A stretch of DNA of 64,000 nt from assembly GCF_036634175.1 (NCBI RefSeq), contig NZ_JAZIFX010000001.1, positions 1,798,001-1,862,000 on the forward strand, given 5' to 3'. The translations under genes were made by a program, and so were the position numbers. Position 1 is the stretch's first letter. Each line of letters starts with the position of its first letter. The DNA comes from Streptomyces sp. P9-A2. Lineage in GTDB: Bacteria > Actinomycetota > Actinomycetes > Streptomycetales > Streptomycetaceae. The notes beneath the pieces were generated by a model that saw only the letters and a program-made list of their open reading frames with translations, was not told the DNA's origin and did not search any database. Of the stretch, positions 1-7,800 are shown piece after piece.

Positions 1-528
1 GAGGTCGAGCGGGTCGCGGACGGAGGCGGTTTCCCGCTCCCCCTCGACGGCCTGCCGCCGAGCGGCCGGTTCCCCCTGCGCCCGGGCGAGTTCCACCTCC
101 AGCCTGGTGCGCTCCTCCTCGGCCTCCTTCAGGACCCGCGCGACCCGCAGTTCGGCGTCGCGCAGCCGCTCGGCGAACTCGGCCCGCGCCTCGGCGCGTC
201 CTTCGGCCCTGGCGTGGTCCACCTGTTCCTCCAACTCCCGGCACCGTGCCGCCCACTCGCCGACGGCGCGCGTCAGTTCCCGGACCACGGCATCGCCCCG
301 CTGTCCCTCCAGCCGCCCGGCGGGATCGGTCCCGCCACCCTCACACGCGTCGAGCACGGCGGCCCGCGACGCCTCCGGTTCCCGCCCGACCTCCTCGGCT
401 GCCCCCGGACGGAAGCGGCGCCAGACGGCCACCACCCCGTCCCGCGTCCGCTGCCACCCCTCACCGACGAGCAGCCCCACCAGGGCCGTACCGGCCGTAC
501 CGGCCAGTGTGAGCAGATAGGGATCCAT
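1..528 (-). CDS. Membrane-anchored coiled-coil protein, C-terminus cut by window edge
   Basis: An open frame on the minus strand begins at ATG 528 and runs off the left edge without a stop, giving 176 codons. A G-rich stretch (GGGGG) lies about 6 nt before the start. The N-terminus (MDPYLLTLAGTAGTALVGLL) is a single hydrophobic segment followed by a basic turn (WRRFRP). From about residue 85 the protein is a charged Ala/Glu/Arg-rich region typical of a long coiled coil. It has no enzyme motif. The codon positions are normal for Streptomyces, so I take it as real, and the plus-strand frames here as shadows. The N-terminus resembles small streptomycete proteins that can accompany TPR, CHAT or NTPase conflict-type genes, but that is recall only. 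The left neighbour would decide. Confidence 0.7.
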   Translation of the reverse strand, partial: MDPYLLTLAGTAGTALVGLLVGEGWQRTRDGVVAVWRRFRPGAAEEVGREPEASRAAVLDACEGGGTDPAGRLEGQRGDAVVRELTRAVGEWAARCRELEEQVDHARAEGRAEARAEFAERLRDAELRVARVLKEAEEERTRLEVELARAQGEPAARRQAVEGERETASVRDPLDL

Positions 529-1110
529 CGAAGCCCCCGAACCTTCCGATCCACCGGGAGGCGTGCGCCCCCCGGCCGCAATGATGTTCACACAGTAACC
601 CAACCGTCGCTCTGCGCTACGTCGTTGGCTCATCAGCTGGAGACCGTCGCCCCCTGCCGAATGATCTCCGGATTCCGTGGGGCGATATGACCGGGATGCC
701 ACGCGTGGCGACTGTCGGGCAAGAGGCATCACCGGCTCAGCGTGGCGTCGAGACACACCTGCGCCGGGCCGAAGAGGCCGTCGGAGTTCCGTCGGGGGCC
801 AGAGCCAGGAGTCCGGGGCCGCGACCGGCGGATTGTGTGCGGTTCCTCTCAAGTCGACAGCGAGGTACGGGCGCGAGAGCATGGACGGGAATGCCAAGGC
901 CCCCATGGTGGGGCGGTGGCCATCATCGGATACAGAGCCCATGTGCAGGGGCCGCCCGAGAACTCTTCCAGTCTCACGGCTTCGGGCGGCGAGACCGCGC
1001 CGTAGTGGCGCGGAACCGCATCCTCTCTCCCGCGCGTCCCGCGCGTCCCGCGCGTTCGAACCCTTTCAGCCTGCATGTGCTCCCGTATGCCCCGACGGGA
1101 AGGCAGAACA
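529..1110. other. Intergenic region, no convincing gene
   Basis: This stretch separates the divergent coiled-coil gene and the secreted-protein gene, so both promoters should lie here. Open frames on both strands have poor codon-position structure and no good ribosome binding site. A 9-bp unit (CCGCGCGTC) is repeated about three times near 1029-1056. I found no well-spaced -35/-10 pair that I would defend. Confidence 0.5.
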
Positions 1111-1623
1111 ATGAACGGACGATTTCGCCTCGCCGCATTGGCACCCCTTCTGGTGTCCTCGCTGGCAGTCGGCTCGGTGCCCCTCGTGGCCGGTTCCGCC
1201 CAGGCGGTAGCACCCACAGCCACGTGCCACGTGACGCAAAGCCCCGGCTCTTCGCTCTTCAACATCATCGGGCAAGGGCTCACGCCCGGAGCGGAAGTGA
1301 CCATCAAGCAGGCCAACAGCACCATCATCATGACGGCCGGGGCTGACGGAAAGCTCAGCGGTAGCGCTGGGCTCGGCGCCACCGGCGGACCGGTGACCAT
1401 GCAGGAAAAGGGCGGACCGACACTCAGCTGTGGAACGGTCGAGCAGGCCGAACAGCAGGACGCCCAGGACCAGTTCAAGAAGGGCTTCACACAGGGCTTC
1501 GCGCTCGCCAAGGCGACCTGCAAGGAACAGGCACCGCAAGGAGCGGTCGCGGTCGACCCCAACTTCGAGAAGGGCTTCAAGGAAGGAGCGGCCGCCGCGA
1601 TAGCCCAGTTCTGCAAGGGCTAG
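1111..1623 (+). CDS. Secreted protein of unknown function
   Basis: 170-aa exported protein. ATG 1111 is chosen because GGAAGG lies about 8 nt upstream and it starts a clean signal peptide (MNGRFRLAALAPLLVSSLAV, then AGSAQA as the likely cleavage site). An in-frame codon at 1075 has no such support. The mature part has a beta-rich half (about 35-105) with two Cys, then two short related blocks near the C-terminus, FKKGFTQGFALAKATC and FEKGFKEGAAAAIAQFC. These look like a duplicated helix ending in Cys. I recognise no catalytic motif. The middle resembles streptomycete extracellular Ig-like proteins, but function is unknown. Confidence 0.8.
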   Translation: MNGRFRLAALAPLLVSSLAVGSVPLVAGSAQAVAPTATCHVTQSPGSSLFNIIGQGLTPGAEVTIKQANSTIIMTAGADGKLSGSAGLGATGGPVTMQEKGGPTLSCGTVEQAEQQDAQDQFKKGFTQGFALAKATCKEQAPQGAVAVDPNFEKGFKEGAAAAIAQFCKG

Positions 1624-1679
1624 GCAGGTCCTCAGGGCCGGTCGACTCCTCACCAGCACCGCTGAAGACCGGAACCCGT

Positions 1680-2095
1680 GTGATCCGGCGCGTCACCGCC
1701 CCCAGTCTGTTCCCGCCCCCACGTACTCCCACGTCTCCGTCGTCGAGGCGGGCACCAAGCTGGCGTTCCTCGCCGGGTCGGTTCCGCTCGACGCCGACGG
1801 GAGGCTCGTCGGGGAGGGGGACCCGGTGTGGCAGGCCGAGCAGGTGTTGGCCAACCTCGAGGAGCAGTTGCGTGCGGTGGGAAGCGACCTGACGCAGGTC
1901 GTGTCGACGGACGTGTACGTCGTCAGCGGTGAGCCCGCCGCGCTCTCCGCCGTGTGGGACGTCGTCGAAGCGTCCGGGCTGAGCACCGGGCCGCACTCGT
2001 CGACCTTGCTCGGTGTGGCCTGCCTCGGTTACCCCGGGCAGCTCGTCGAGATCACCGCGACGGCCGTCGTACCGGACGCGGCGGCGAATTCATGA
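1680..2095 (+). pseudogene. RidA (YjgF/YER057c/UK114) family gene with a one-base frameshift
   Basis: Two frames together encode one RidA-like protein. GTG 1680 starts a family-like N-terminus (IRRVTAPSLFPPP), but this frame then derails into Arg/Pro/Ser junk. The frame from about 1721 continues with YSHVSVVEAGTKLAFLAGSV and then the conserved core to TGA 2095. Joining them needs one extra base in the C run at 1716-1720. RidA proteins hydrolyse reactive enamine/imine intermediates released by PLP enzymes. The end overlaps the acetyltransferase start (ATGA), so the pair would be co-translated. Either the deletion is real and the gene is dead, or the base is a homopolymer sequencing error. The rest of the frame has no other lesion, which favours a recent event or an error. 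Confidence 0.75.
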
Positions 2096-2559
2096 TCATC
2101 GACGACCGGACGGTGAACCTGCGCCGAGCCCTGCCCGCCGACGCCGACCCCGCGGCCGACGTCTGGCTGCGGTCGTTCGCCGCGGCCCTGCCGGGCGTGG
2201 TCCGGCCTCGGTCCGACGACGAGGTGCACGGCTTCTTCCGTCATGTCCTCGTGCCGCTGCGCGAGACGTGGGTGGCGGAGAGGGAGGGCGGGGGCCTCGT
2301 CGGTGTGATGGTGCTGGAGGACGAGGAGCAGCTGGCGCAGTTGTACCTCGCCCCCGAGTGGCGCGGGCGCGGGCTGGGCGACCGGTTCGTCGCACTGGCC
2401 AAGGAGCGCGGGCCCGGGGGCCTTTCCCTGTGGACCTTCCAGGCCAACGGGCCCGCGCACCGCTTCTACGCGCGGCACGGTTTCGAGGCCGTCGAGTGGA
2501 CCGACGGGAGCCGGAACGAGGAGCGGGAGCCGGACGTGCGGTTCGTGTGGCGGCCGTAG
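2092..2559 (+). CDS. GNAT family N-acetyltransferase
   Basis: 155-aa protein with the GNAT fold. The acetyl-CoA pyrophosphate loop is seen as LYLAPEWRGRGLGDRFVALA (R-G-R-G-L-G), followed by the beta-strand/helix WTFQANGPAHRFYARHGF typical of motif B. ATG 2092 overlaps the stop of the RidA frame by four bases, so translational coupling is likely. The substrate cannot be read from sequence. The pairing with a RidA-type gene may point to amino-acid or amine handling, which is inference only. Confidence 0.85.
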   Translation: MIIDDRTVNLRRALPADADPAADVWLRSFAAALPGVVRPRSDDEVHGFFRHVLVPLRETWVAEREGGGLVGVMVLEDEEQLAQLYLAPEWRGRGLGDRFVALAKERGPGGLSLWTFQANGPAHRFYARHGFEAVEWTDGSRNEEREPDVRFVWRP

Positions 2560-2579
2560 GGCGGGCGTGGGGCGGCCGC

Positions 2580-2602
2580 CTGTGGGACACCTGTGGGACA
2601 CC
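2580..2602. repeat. Short tandem direct repeat between convergent genes
   Basis: The 11-bp unit CTGTGGGACAC occurs twice head to tail in the 61-bp gap between the acetyltransferase and the convergent iminopeptidase. It has no evident dyad, so it is not a classical terminator. Confidence 0.6.
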
Positions 2603-2620
2603 CGCCGCCGCGCGTACGCG

Positions 2621-3586
2621 TCAGGCGTCGGCGCGCGCGTACCGGTCCGTCGCCGCCACCAGTGCGGCGTCCCCGACGGCTTCGACGTCGTGGCCGGCCT
2701 CGTCGACGACCGTCAGCTCGGCGTCCGGCCAGGCGTGCTGGAGCCGCCAGACGATGCCGAGGAGGTTGCCGAGGTCGAGGCTGCCCTGGACCAGGGTGCC
2801 GGGGATGCCCTTCAGCAGATGCGCGTCGCGGAGGACCACGCCCTCGTCGTCGCCCTCCCCGAGGAAGTGGTCGTTGCCCCAGTAGTGGGTGACGGTGCGG
2901 GCGAAGCCCCTGCGGAACACCGGATCCTGGAAGCGTGCGACCGAGCCCGGCGGCGCGGGGATGATCGCCGTCTCCCAGTCGGTCCAGGCCTGTGCGGCCC
3001 GGTCCCGGACCTCCGCGTCGGGGGACTCCAGCAGCCTGTTGTAGGCGGCGGCGAGGTTGCCGTCGCGTTCACCGGCGGGAAGTTCACCGATGAAGCGTTC
3101 GAAGGCCTCCGGGAAGATCTTCCCCAACCCGCGGGTCAGGAGGGCCACTTCGGGGTGGGAGCCGGTGGTCACCCCGGTCAGCACCAGTTCGGTCACCACC
3201 CCGGGGTGCGTCTGCGCGTACCGCAGTCCCAGCGCCGATCCCCAGGAGATGCCCCACACCAGCCACCTCTCGATACCCAGGTGGGCGCGCAGCCGCTCCA
3301 GGTCGGCCAGGAGATGGGCGGTCGTGTTCACGCTCATGTCGGTGGCGTGGTCGGCCGCGCTCGGTGTCGACCGTCCGGCGCCGCGCTGGTCGAGGAGCAC
3401 GATGCGGTACGCGGCGGGGTCGAAGAAGCGGCGGAGGCCGGGGCTCGCACGGCTGCCCGGGCCGCCGTGCAGCACCAGCGCGGGCTTGCCGTGCGGGTTC
3501 CCGCAGGTTTCCCAGTACACGTGGTTGCCGTCGCCGACGTCGAGCATGCCGTGCTCGTACGGTTCTATGTGCGGATAGAGACCCAT
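2621..3586 (-). CDS. pip: Proline iminopeptidase (alpha/beta hydrolase, S33)
   Basis: 321-aa cytosolic alpha/beta hydrolase that should release N-terminal proline from peptides. The oxyanion-hole signature HGGPG is at residues 40-44, DQRGAGRST at 66-74, the nucleophile elbow GISWGS with Ser114, a likely catalytic Asp near 271 and His299 (EAGH). Length and motif order match bacterial proline iminopeptidases (usually 310-320 aa). The elbow reads G-I-S-W-G-S where many members have GGSWGS. Start ATG 3586 gives the usual N-terminus (LYPHIEPYEHGMLDV). It is convergent with the acetyltransferase and divergent in function from the next gene. Confidence 0.9.
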   Translation of the reverse strand: MGLYPHIEPYEHGMLDVGDGNHVYWETCGNPHGKPALVLHGGPGSRASPGLRRFFDPAAYRIVLLDQRGAGRSTPSAADHATDMSVNTTAHLLADLERLRAHLGIERWLVWGISWGSALGLRYAQTHPGVVTELVLTGVTTGSHPEVALLTRGLGKIFPEAFERFIGELPAGERDGNLAAAYNRLLESPDAEVRDRAAQAWTDWETAIIPAPPGSVARFQDPVFRRGFARTVTHYWGNDHFLGEGDDEGVVLRDAHLLKGIPGTLVQGSLDLGNLLGIVWRLQHAWPDAELTVVDEAGHDVEAVGDAALVAATDRYARADA

Positions 3587-3622
3587 CGGGGCACCGTAGC
3601 GCCTGGGGCAGGGGCGTTCCCC

Positions 3623-4402
3623 TCATTTCCGGGTGGGCGCTCCCGCCGCTTCGGCCGCCGTGCGCAGCACCTCCCGCAGCATGGCGGGGGTGAGCTTGCC
3701 GGTGAAGGTGTTGCGCTGGCTGACGTGGAAGCAGCCGAAGAGGTGCAGGTCGTCGCCGTCCGGGGCGGGAAGCGTGACGTGGGCGCCGTGCGCGAAGGCC
3801 GGGCGGGGGCGGGATACGGTCCAGCCCGCCTCGGCGAACGCGGGCAGGGCTGCCTGCCATCCGAAGGCGCCGAGGACGAGCGCGGCCCGCGCCGTCGGCC
3901 GCAGGAGCCGCAGCTCCTGGAGCAGCCAGGGCCGGCAGGTGTCCCGTTCCGCGGGGGTCGGTTTGTTGGCGGGCGGGGCGCAGTGCACGGGCGAGGTGAT
4001 GCGTACACCGTGCAGTTCCAGCCCGTCCCCGGAGTGTGTGGAGGTGGGCTGCGAGGCGAGCCCGACGTCGTACAGAGCCTCGTACAGCACGTCTCCGGAA
4101 CGGTCTCCGGTGAACATCCGCCCGGTGCGGTTGCCGCCGTGCGCGGCGGGCGCCAGTCCGATGATCAGCAGCCGGGCGTCCGGTGGCCCGAATCCCGGCA
4201 CCGGCCGTCCCCAGTACGTCCAGTCGGTGAACGCGGCGCGTTTGGTACGGGCGACCTCCTCCCGCCAGTCCACCAGCCGTGGGCAGGCACGACAGCCGGT
4301 GATACGCCGGTCGAGAGCGGAGAGGCTCGGTGAGTCGTGCGCGCCGGAGGGGGTGGGGGAATCGGGGAGGCCGTGGAAGTCGGGGAGGCCGCTGAGGTCC
4401 AT
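3623..4402 (-). CDS. Uracil-DNA glycosylase, type 5 (UdgB)-like iron-sulfur protein
   Basis: 259-aa DNA repair glycosylase. Motif A region GLAPAAHGGNRTGRMFTGD (82-100) is characteristic of UdgB-type enzymes, which lack the usual polar catalytic Asp of other UDGs. The C-terminal motif FHVSQRNTFTGKLT matches the conserved H-x-S-x-x-N-T-x-T-G block. Cys37, Cys40, Cys141 and Cys156 are placed to bind a [4Fe-4S] cluster. ATG 4402 is chosen over the longer frame because GGAG precedes it at about 7 nt and the upstream extension is Arg/Pro-rich shadow sequence. It would remove uracil, and in this subfamily also deaminated purines, from DNA. Confidence 0.87.
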   Translation of the reverse strand: MDLSGLPDFHGLPDSPTPSGAHDSPSLSALDRRITGCRACPRLVDWREEVARTKRAAFTDWTYWGRPVPGFGPPDARLLIIGLAPAAHGGNRTGRMFTGDRSGDVLYEALYDVGLASQPTSTHSGDGLELHGVRITSPVHCAPPANKPTPAERDTCRPWLLQELRLLRPTARAALVLGAFGWQAALPAFAEAGWTVSRPRPAFAHGAHVTLPAPDGDDLHLFGCFHVSQRNTFTGKLTPAMLREVLRTAAEAAGAPTRK

Positions 4403-4558
4403 GGCTCCACGGTAGGACGGGCCGCCCAGCCGTCCCTGGCCGACGGCGTCCGCAAGCCCGCGGGTTCCGGCCGACCGGCACCGACGGCCCCCGGGCCGCT
4501 CGGCCGGCTCCACGGCGGCGGCCGAAATCCCTTCTCACCGGGCCGCCCCGGAGGGCTG

Positions 4559-4720
4559 ACGACCTCACCCGCGATAGGGAGTGGATCAGCGAGCGGCGTC
4601 ATGCGGCTTCGCATCCGAGGCGGAGGAGGGAGTGATGGCGGAGCCATCGCGACCGACGACGACGCCGGATTCGAAGCCGCAGGGCGTCGGGAGCCCGCTC
4701 GCTGTCGCGGGTGAGGTCGT
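4559..4720. mobile_element. 162-bp near-palindromic repeat, copy 1 (MITE-like)
   Basis: This 162-bp segment recurs at 15070-15231 with about 150 identical positions by eye and no gaps. Its ends are inverted (ACGACCTCACCCGCGAT at the left, complementary bases at the right), and complementarity continues inward, so the whole element can fold into one long hairpin. It encodes no transposase. The flanks (TGA left, TAA right of the CGACCTC/GAGGTCG ends) are not a perfect target duplication. The right end abuts the S4 protein gene, and the AAGG ribosome binding site at 4721-4724 lies directly against its edge. Confidence 0.85.
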
Positions 4721-4732
4721 AAGGTCGGGACC

Positions 4733-5431
4733 ATGGCTTCTGAGGGTGCGGAGTACGGCAGGACGCGTGGCGGCGGAGACCCCGCGAAGGGGGCGGCCCC
4801 CGCACAGGAAACCGCTCCCGCGCCACCGCCCGCGCGCGCTGCCGGGGCCTCCCCCGGCTCGGGCGGGACAGCCGCCCCGGACCCGGAGACCGCCGCCGCC
4901 GTGGCGGCTGCCGAGGCCGCCGGGCCGAAGAGCGGCGAGAGTGTTCGGACCGACAGCTGGATCTGGGCCGTACGCCTGCTCAAGACCCGTTCCCTCGGCG
5001 GCGCCGCCTGCCGGGGCGGTCATGTGCGCGTGAACGGTGAGCGGGTGAAGCCCGCGCACTCGCTGCGCGTCGGCGACGAGGTGCGCCTGCGGCACGAGGG
5101 CCGGGAGCGGGTCGTCGTCGTCAAGCGCCTGATCCGCAAGCGGGTGGGCGCCCCGGTCGCGGTCCAGTGCTACATCGACAACTCCCCGCCGCCCCCGCCC
5201 CGCGACGCCGTCGCCCCGGCCGGCGTCCGGGACCGCGGCGCGGGCCGCCCGACCAAGCGCGACCGCCGCGAGCTGGAACGCCTCCGCGGCCTGGGTGGCT
5301 CGGGAGGCCTGAGCGGCCCCGACCTCCCCGGCTCCCTCGAAGGACCCGACGCACCGGCCGAGGCCGGTGGCCGTGGCCGGCAGCCGGCCTCGAAGAACCC
5401 GAAGAGCGCGAAGAAACGGCAGCGGCCCTGA
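4733..5431 (+). CDS. S4-domain RNA-binding protein (Hsp15/YbcJ-like core)
   Basis: 232-aa protein with an Ala/Pro/Gly-rich N-terminal stretch (1-65), one S4 RNA-binding domain (about 72-125: RTDSWIWAVRLLKTRSLGG, then VRVNGERVKPAHSLRVGDEV) and a basic, disordered C-terminus ending KKRQRP. The S4 block matches the Hsp15 heat-shock type, which binds rRNA or stalled 50S particles. A role in translation or ribosome recycling is likely but not shown. Start ATG 4733 uses AAGG eight bases upstream, touching the 162-bp repeat, so expression may depend on sequence brought by that element. Confidence 0.85.
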   Translation: MASEGAEYGRTRGGGDPAKGAAPAQETAPAPPPARAAGASPGSGGTAAPDPETAAAVAAAEAAGPKSGESVRTDSWIWAVRLLKTRSLGGAACRGGHVRVNGERVKPAHSLRVGDEVRLRHEGRERVVVVKRLIRKRVGAPVAVQCYIDNSPPPPPRDAVAPAGVRDRGAGRPTKRDRRELERLRGLGGSGGLSGPDLPGSLEGPDAPAEAGGRGRQPASKNPKSAKKRQRP

Positions 5432-5483
5432 ACGACCGGCGACGCCCGGTGCCGGGGACGGTCCCTGGGCCCGGGCCGAACCC

Positions 5484-5517
5484 GGTGGTGCCCCGGACAG
5501 CATTCCGAGGCACCACC
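5484..5517. terminator. Convergent terminator hairpin
   Basis: GGTGGTGCC and GGCACCACC pair around an inner CGG/CCG step and an 8-nt loop, between the S4 gene and the convergent DoxX gene. It has no U-tract, as usual in Streptomyces. Confidence 0.6.
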
Positions 5518-5581
5518 CCGGCGGGCGGTCCCGCCTTGCCGGGGCCGAGCCGTGGCACCGGGCCGAGCCGCACCGCTCTCC

Positions 5582-6037
5582 TCATCCCTGGCGGCGCACC
5601 AGCCGCAGCAGATCCGCGTTGTGCTCCCGTCGTGCCCAGGCGATGAGTACGAGCGGCACCATCAGGACGATCGGGGTCACCGCGTACTGACCGTCGAAGA
5701 CGACGATCTGCACCACGCACGCCCCCACCATCAGCGCGCTCAGCCCTACCGCGGCCGCCGACTGCAGCACCGGGACCAGCAGGCCGATCGCACCGGCGAG
5801 CTCCAGCGCGCCGATGGCGTACATCCCCGCGCTGCCCCAGCCCATGTCGTCGAAGGACTCGACGGCCGACGCGTGCGCGATGAGCTTCGGCAGGGCGCTC
5901 GCGAAAGCGAAGAAGAGCGCGAGCACCACCTGTACCACGCGCAGCGCGATCCCGGCCCACCGCCCGCGAGCCGACGTGGTGGGGGACGCGGACGTAGTGG
6001 AAGCGGCGGATACGGCAGGGGCGGTGTGCTCGGACAT
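5582..6037 (-). CDS. DoxX-family membrane protein
   Basis: 151-aa integral membrane protein with four predicted helices (VVQVVLALFFAFASALPKL, the segment from GMYAIGALELAGAIGLLVPV, then SALMVGACVVQIVVF and TPIVLMVPLVLIAW). The K in ALPKLIA and the E in GALELAGAIGL are conserved DoxX features. ATG 6037 is chosen because AGGAG lies seven bases upstream, so the longer frame to 6106 is rejected. DoxX proteins act in membrane redox or thiol-stress complexes in some actinobacteria. The precise partner is not apparent here. Confidence 0.85.
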   Translation of the reverse strand: MSEHTAPAVSAASTTSASPTTSARGRWAGIALRVVQVVLALFFAFASALPKLIAHASAVESFDDMGWGSAGMYAIGALELAGAIGLLVPVLQSAAAVGLSALMVGACVVQIVVFDGQYAVTPIVLMVPLVLIAWARREHNADLLRLVRRQG

Positions 6038-6137
6038 GGTGTCTCCTGCGGGAAGCGGTCGGTGTCGCTGTCGTAGAGGTAGACCGCCTCTCGTCCCCGA
6101 ACTCATCGCCGTCCAGACGGAATTCCGGGGTTTCCGC

Positions 6138-6839
6138 TCAGCCCGCGGTCGCCGCCACCAACGCCCTCACCCACATTCCGTCCTCCGTCAGGTACCGGTC
6201 CACGCGCAGGCCCTCCTCCCCCAGTGCCTCCTCGAACTGCTCCTTCGTCAGCGGCCGCGACCGGAACGTCTGCGTCCACACCGCGTCCGGAAACACGTAC
6301 TGCGCGTGTACCGCGTCGACCCCGTCGCCGGCCGGCTCGGCCGACACGATCCGCACGGTGAAGCCCGCCGGGTCCACCCGCTCGCGCGGCACGTTCGTGT
6401 GGTGGTCCTCGCCCTCCCGCTGGATCAGTACGCACCCTCCCTCCGCCAGGTGCCGCACGCAGGTGCGCAGCAGTCCCCGCCGCACCTGCGCGTCGCCCGC
6501 GTGCACCAGGAACGACGCGAGCAGCACCACGTCGAACGTCTCGTCCAGCCGCAGCCTCTCTATCGGGCCGCATACGGTCCGTGCTCCGCGCACGCGCTCC
6601 AGCATCTCGGCGGACTCGTCCACGGCCGTCACCCTGAATCCGCGCTCCAGCAGCGCGTGGGTCATCCTGCCCACGCCGCTGCCCAGCTCCAGGACGCTCG
6701 CGCCGACCGGCACGGCGGCGGCGACGATGTCCGGCTCGTCCCCGACGGGCAGCCGCGCGTACAGCTCCACCGCACAGCCGTCCGGGGTGATCGCCCCGGG
6801 CCCCGTCCCCTCGTATCCCTCACGCATCTCCGGCTTCAT
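6138..6839 (-). CDS. Class I SAM-dependent methyltransferase
   Basis: 233-aa protein. Motif I reads VLELGSGVGR and is followed by an acidic post-I residue (VTAVDESAEML) and FDVVLLASFLVH as motif II, all standard for Rossmann-fold methyltransferases. ATG 6839 is preferred to the longer frame reaching 7193, since upstream residues are Arg/Pro shadow sequence. ATG 6827 is a weaker alternative. The substrate is unknown. It is divergent from the small DUF6343-like gene with 144 bp between the starts. Confidence 0.85.
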   Translation of the reverse strand: MKPEMREGYEGTGPGAITPDGCAVELYARLPVGDEPDIVAAAVPVGASVLELGSGVGRMTHALLERGFRVTAVDESAEMLERVRGARTVCGPIERLRLDETFDVVLLASFLVHAGDAQVRRGLLRTCVRHLAEGGCVLIQREGEDHHTNVPRERVDPAGFTVRIVSAEPAGDGVDAVHAQYVFPDAVWTQTFRSRPLTKEQFEEALGEEGLRVDRYLTEDGMWVRALVAATAG

Positions 6840-6983
6840 GCCCGTCCAACGGACCGGATCCGCACGCCCGTTCCCCCACCTCTCCGGTTTCACCCGACCG
6901 AGTGACGGCAACCCCTCCGGAAGAGGCCGGCGGCCGTTGTCGGCGGTCCGGCGTACGGTGGAAGCAGAGTGGGTGGTGACGGA

Positions 6984-7247
6984 ATGCGTACAGGCAGTGA
7001 GCCGAGGACCGCGCGCAGTGCGCTGCGCATGCGGTTCTGGCTGAGCGTGTGGGGCGAGATCTGGACGATCGCCGGAACAGTGGCGTTCGCGATCGCCGAC
7101 CACCCGGGCTGGGCGCTCGTCTGCGGGCTGCTGTGGCTGGTCGTCACCGTCGATCTGATCGTGGTGGTCCGGCATCTGCGCCAGGGATCGCACTACCAGC
7201 CGGGCCGCGACGTGCCCCCGTACGAACCGCCCCGGGACGCGATGTGA
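6984..7247 (+). CDS. Small membrane protein, DUF6343-like
   Basis: 87-aa protein with two transmembrane helices (FWLSVWGEIWTIAGTVAFAI and the segment GWALVCGLLWLVVTVDLIVV) after a short head RTGSEPRTARSAL that I associate with the actinobacterial DUF6343 family. ATG 6984 has GGTGA about 6 nt upstream. A GTG at 6969 would add five residues. The Pro-rich tail QPGRDVPPYEPP faces the cytosol or cell wall. The function is unknown. Confidence 0.75.
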   Translation: MRTGSEPRTARSALRMRFWLSVWGEIWTIAGTVAFAIADHPGWALVCGLLWLVVTVDLIVVVRHLRQGSHYQPGRDVPPYEPPRDAM

Positions 7248-7268
7248 CCGTCGAAGAGTCGAAGGACG

Positions 7269-7292
7269 GCCTGCCGTCCCGGGGCGGCAGGC
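7269..7292. terminator. Convergent hairpin terminator
   Basis: Perfect 8-bp stem GCCTGCCG / CGGCAGGC with an 8-nt loop, 22 nt after the DUF6343-like gene and facing the convergent TPR gene. Confidence 0.6.
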
Positions 7293-7366
7293 ACCGTGAC
7301 CGGGTCCGGGCGGGGTTCTCCCGGAGGCCCGGCCGTCCTCTCCCTGCCGCCGCGGTCGTCGTCGGA

Positions 7367-7750
7367 TCAGTCGTCGTCGAACCGTGCGGCCTTCAGGTAC
7401 TCCGGGTTCGGGTCCAGGGCGGCGGCCAGCCGGAAGTGGCGCCTGGCGGGGTCGGGCCGGCTCTGCCGCTGGTAGGTGCGGGCGAGCGCGAAGTGCGCGA
7501 AGGCGTTGTCCGGCTCGCGCTCCAGGACTATGGAGAACTCGAGCTCCGCCGGACGCAGCTGGGCCGCCGCGAAGAAGGCACGCGCACGCAGCAACCGCGC
7601 GGCCGTGTTCTCCGGATACGCGTCGATGACCCCGTCGAGCAGCTTCACCGCACCCCGCGGGTCCCGCGAGGCAAGCAGGTGCTCAGCGGCACGGAAGTCG
7701 ATGACATGCGTCTCCGGCGTACGTCCGGTCGAACCACTGCTCTTGGGCAC
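7367..7750 (-). CDS. Tetratricopeptide-repeat protein
   Basis: 127-aa protein made of about three helical TPR units: FRAAEHLLASRDPRGAVKLL, then AARLLRARAFFAAAQLRPAE, then AFAHFALARTYQRQSRPDPA. It is likely an adaptor in protein complexes. GTG 7750 is used because GGAAGG sits eight bases upstream and all repeats lie downstream of it. Only 50 bp separate it from coaE on the same strand, so it is probably the last gene of a PAC2 - coaE - TPR transcription unit. Confidence 0.85.
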   Translation of the reverse strand: MPKSSGSTGRTPETHVIDFRAAEHLLASRDPRGAVKLLDGVIDAYPENTAARLLRARAFFAAAQLRPAELEFSIVLEREPDNAFAHFALARTYQRQSRPDPARRHFRLAAALDPNPEYLKAARFDDD

Positions 7751-7800
7751 AGCCGCATCCTTCCCTCGCCGAACCGGTTCAACGCCCCGGCCGGTGACCT

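Noticed and set aside
677..1346. Long plus-strand frames between the first two genes
   Set aside because: They lack a good SD and codon-position bias, and one continues through the signal peptide of the secreted protein in another frame.
4581..5033. A protein-like frame through repeat copy 1 (and the counterpart in copy 2)
   Set aside because: The peptide comes from the palindromic repeat itself. Similar peptides arise wherever the element occurs. No SD or codon bias supports it.
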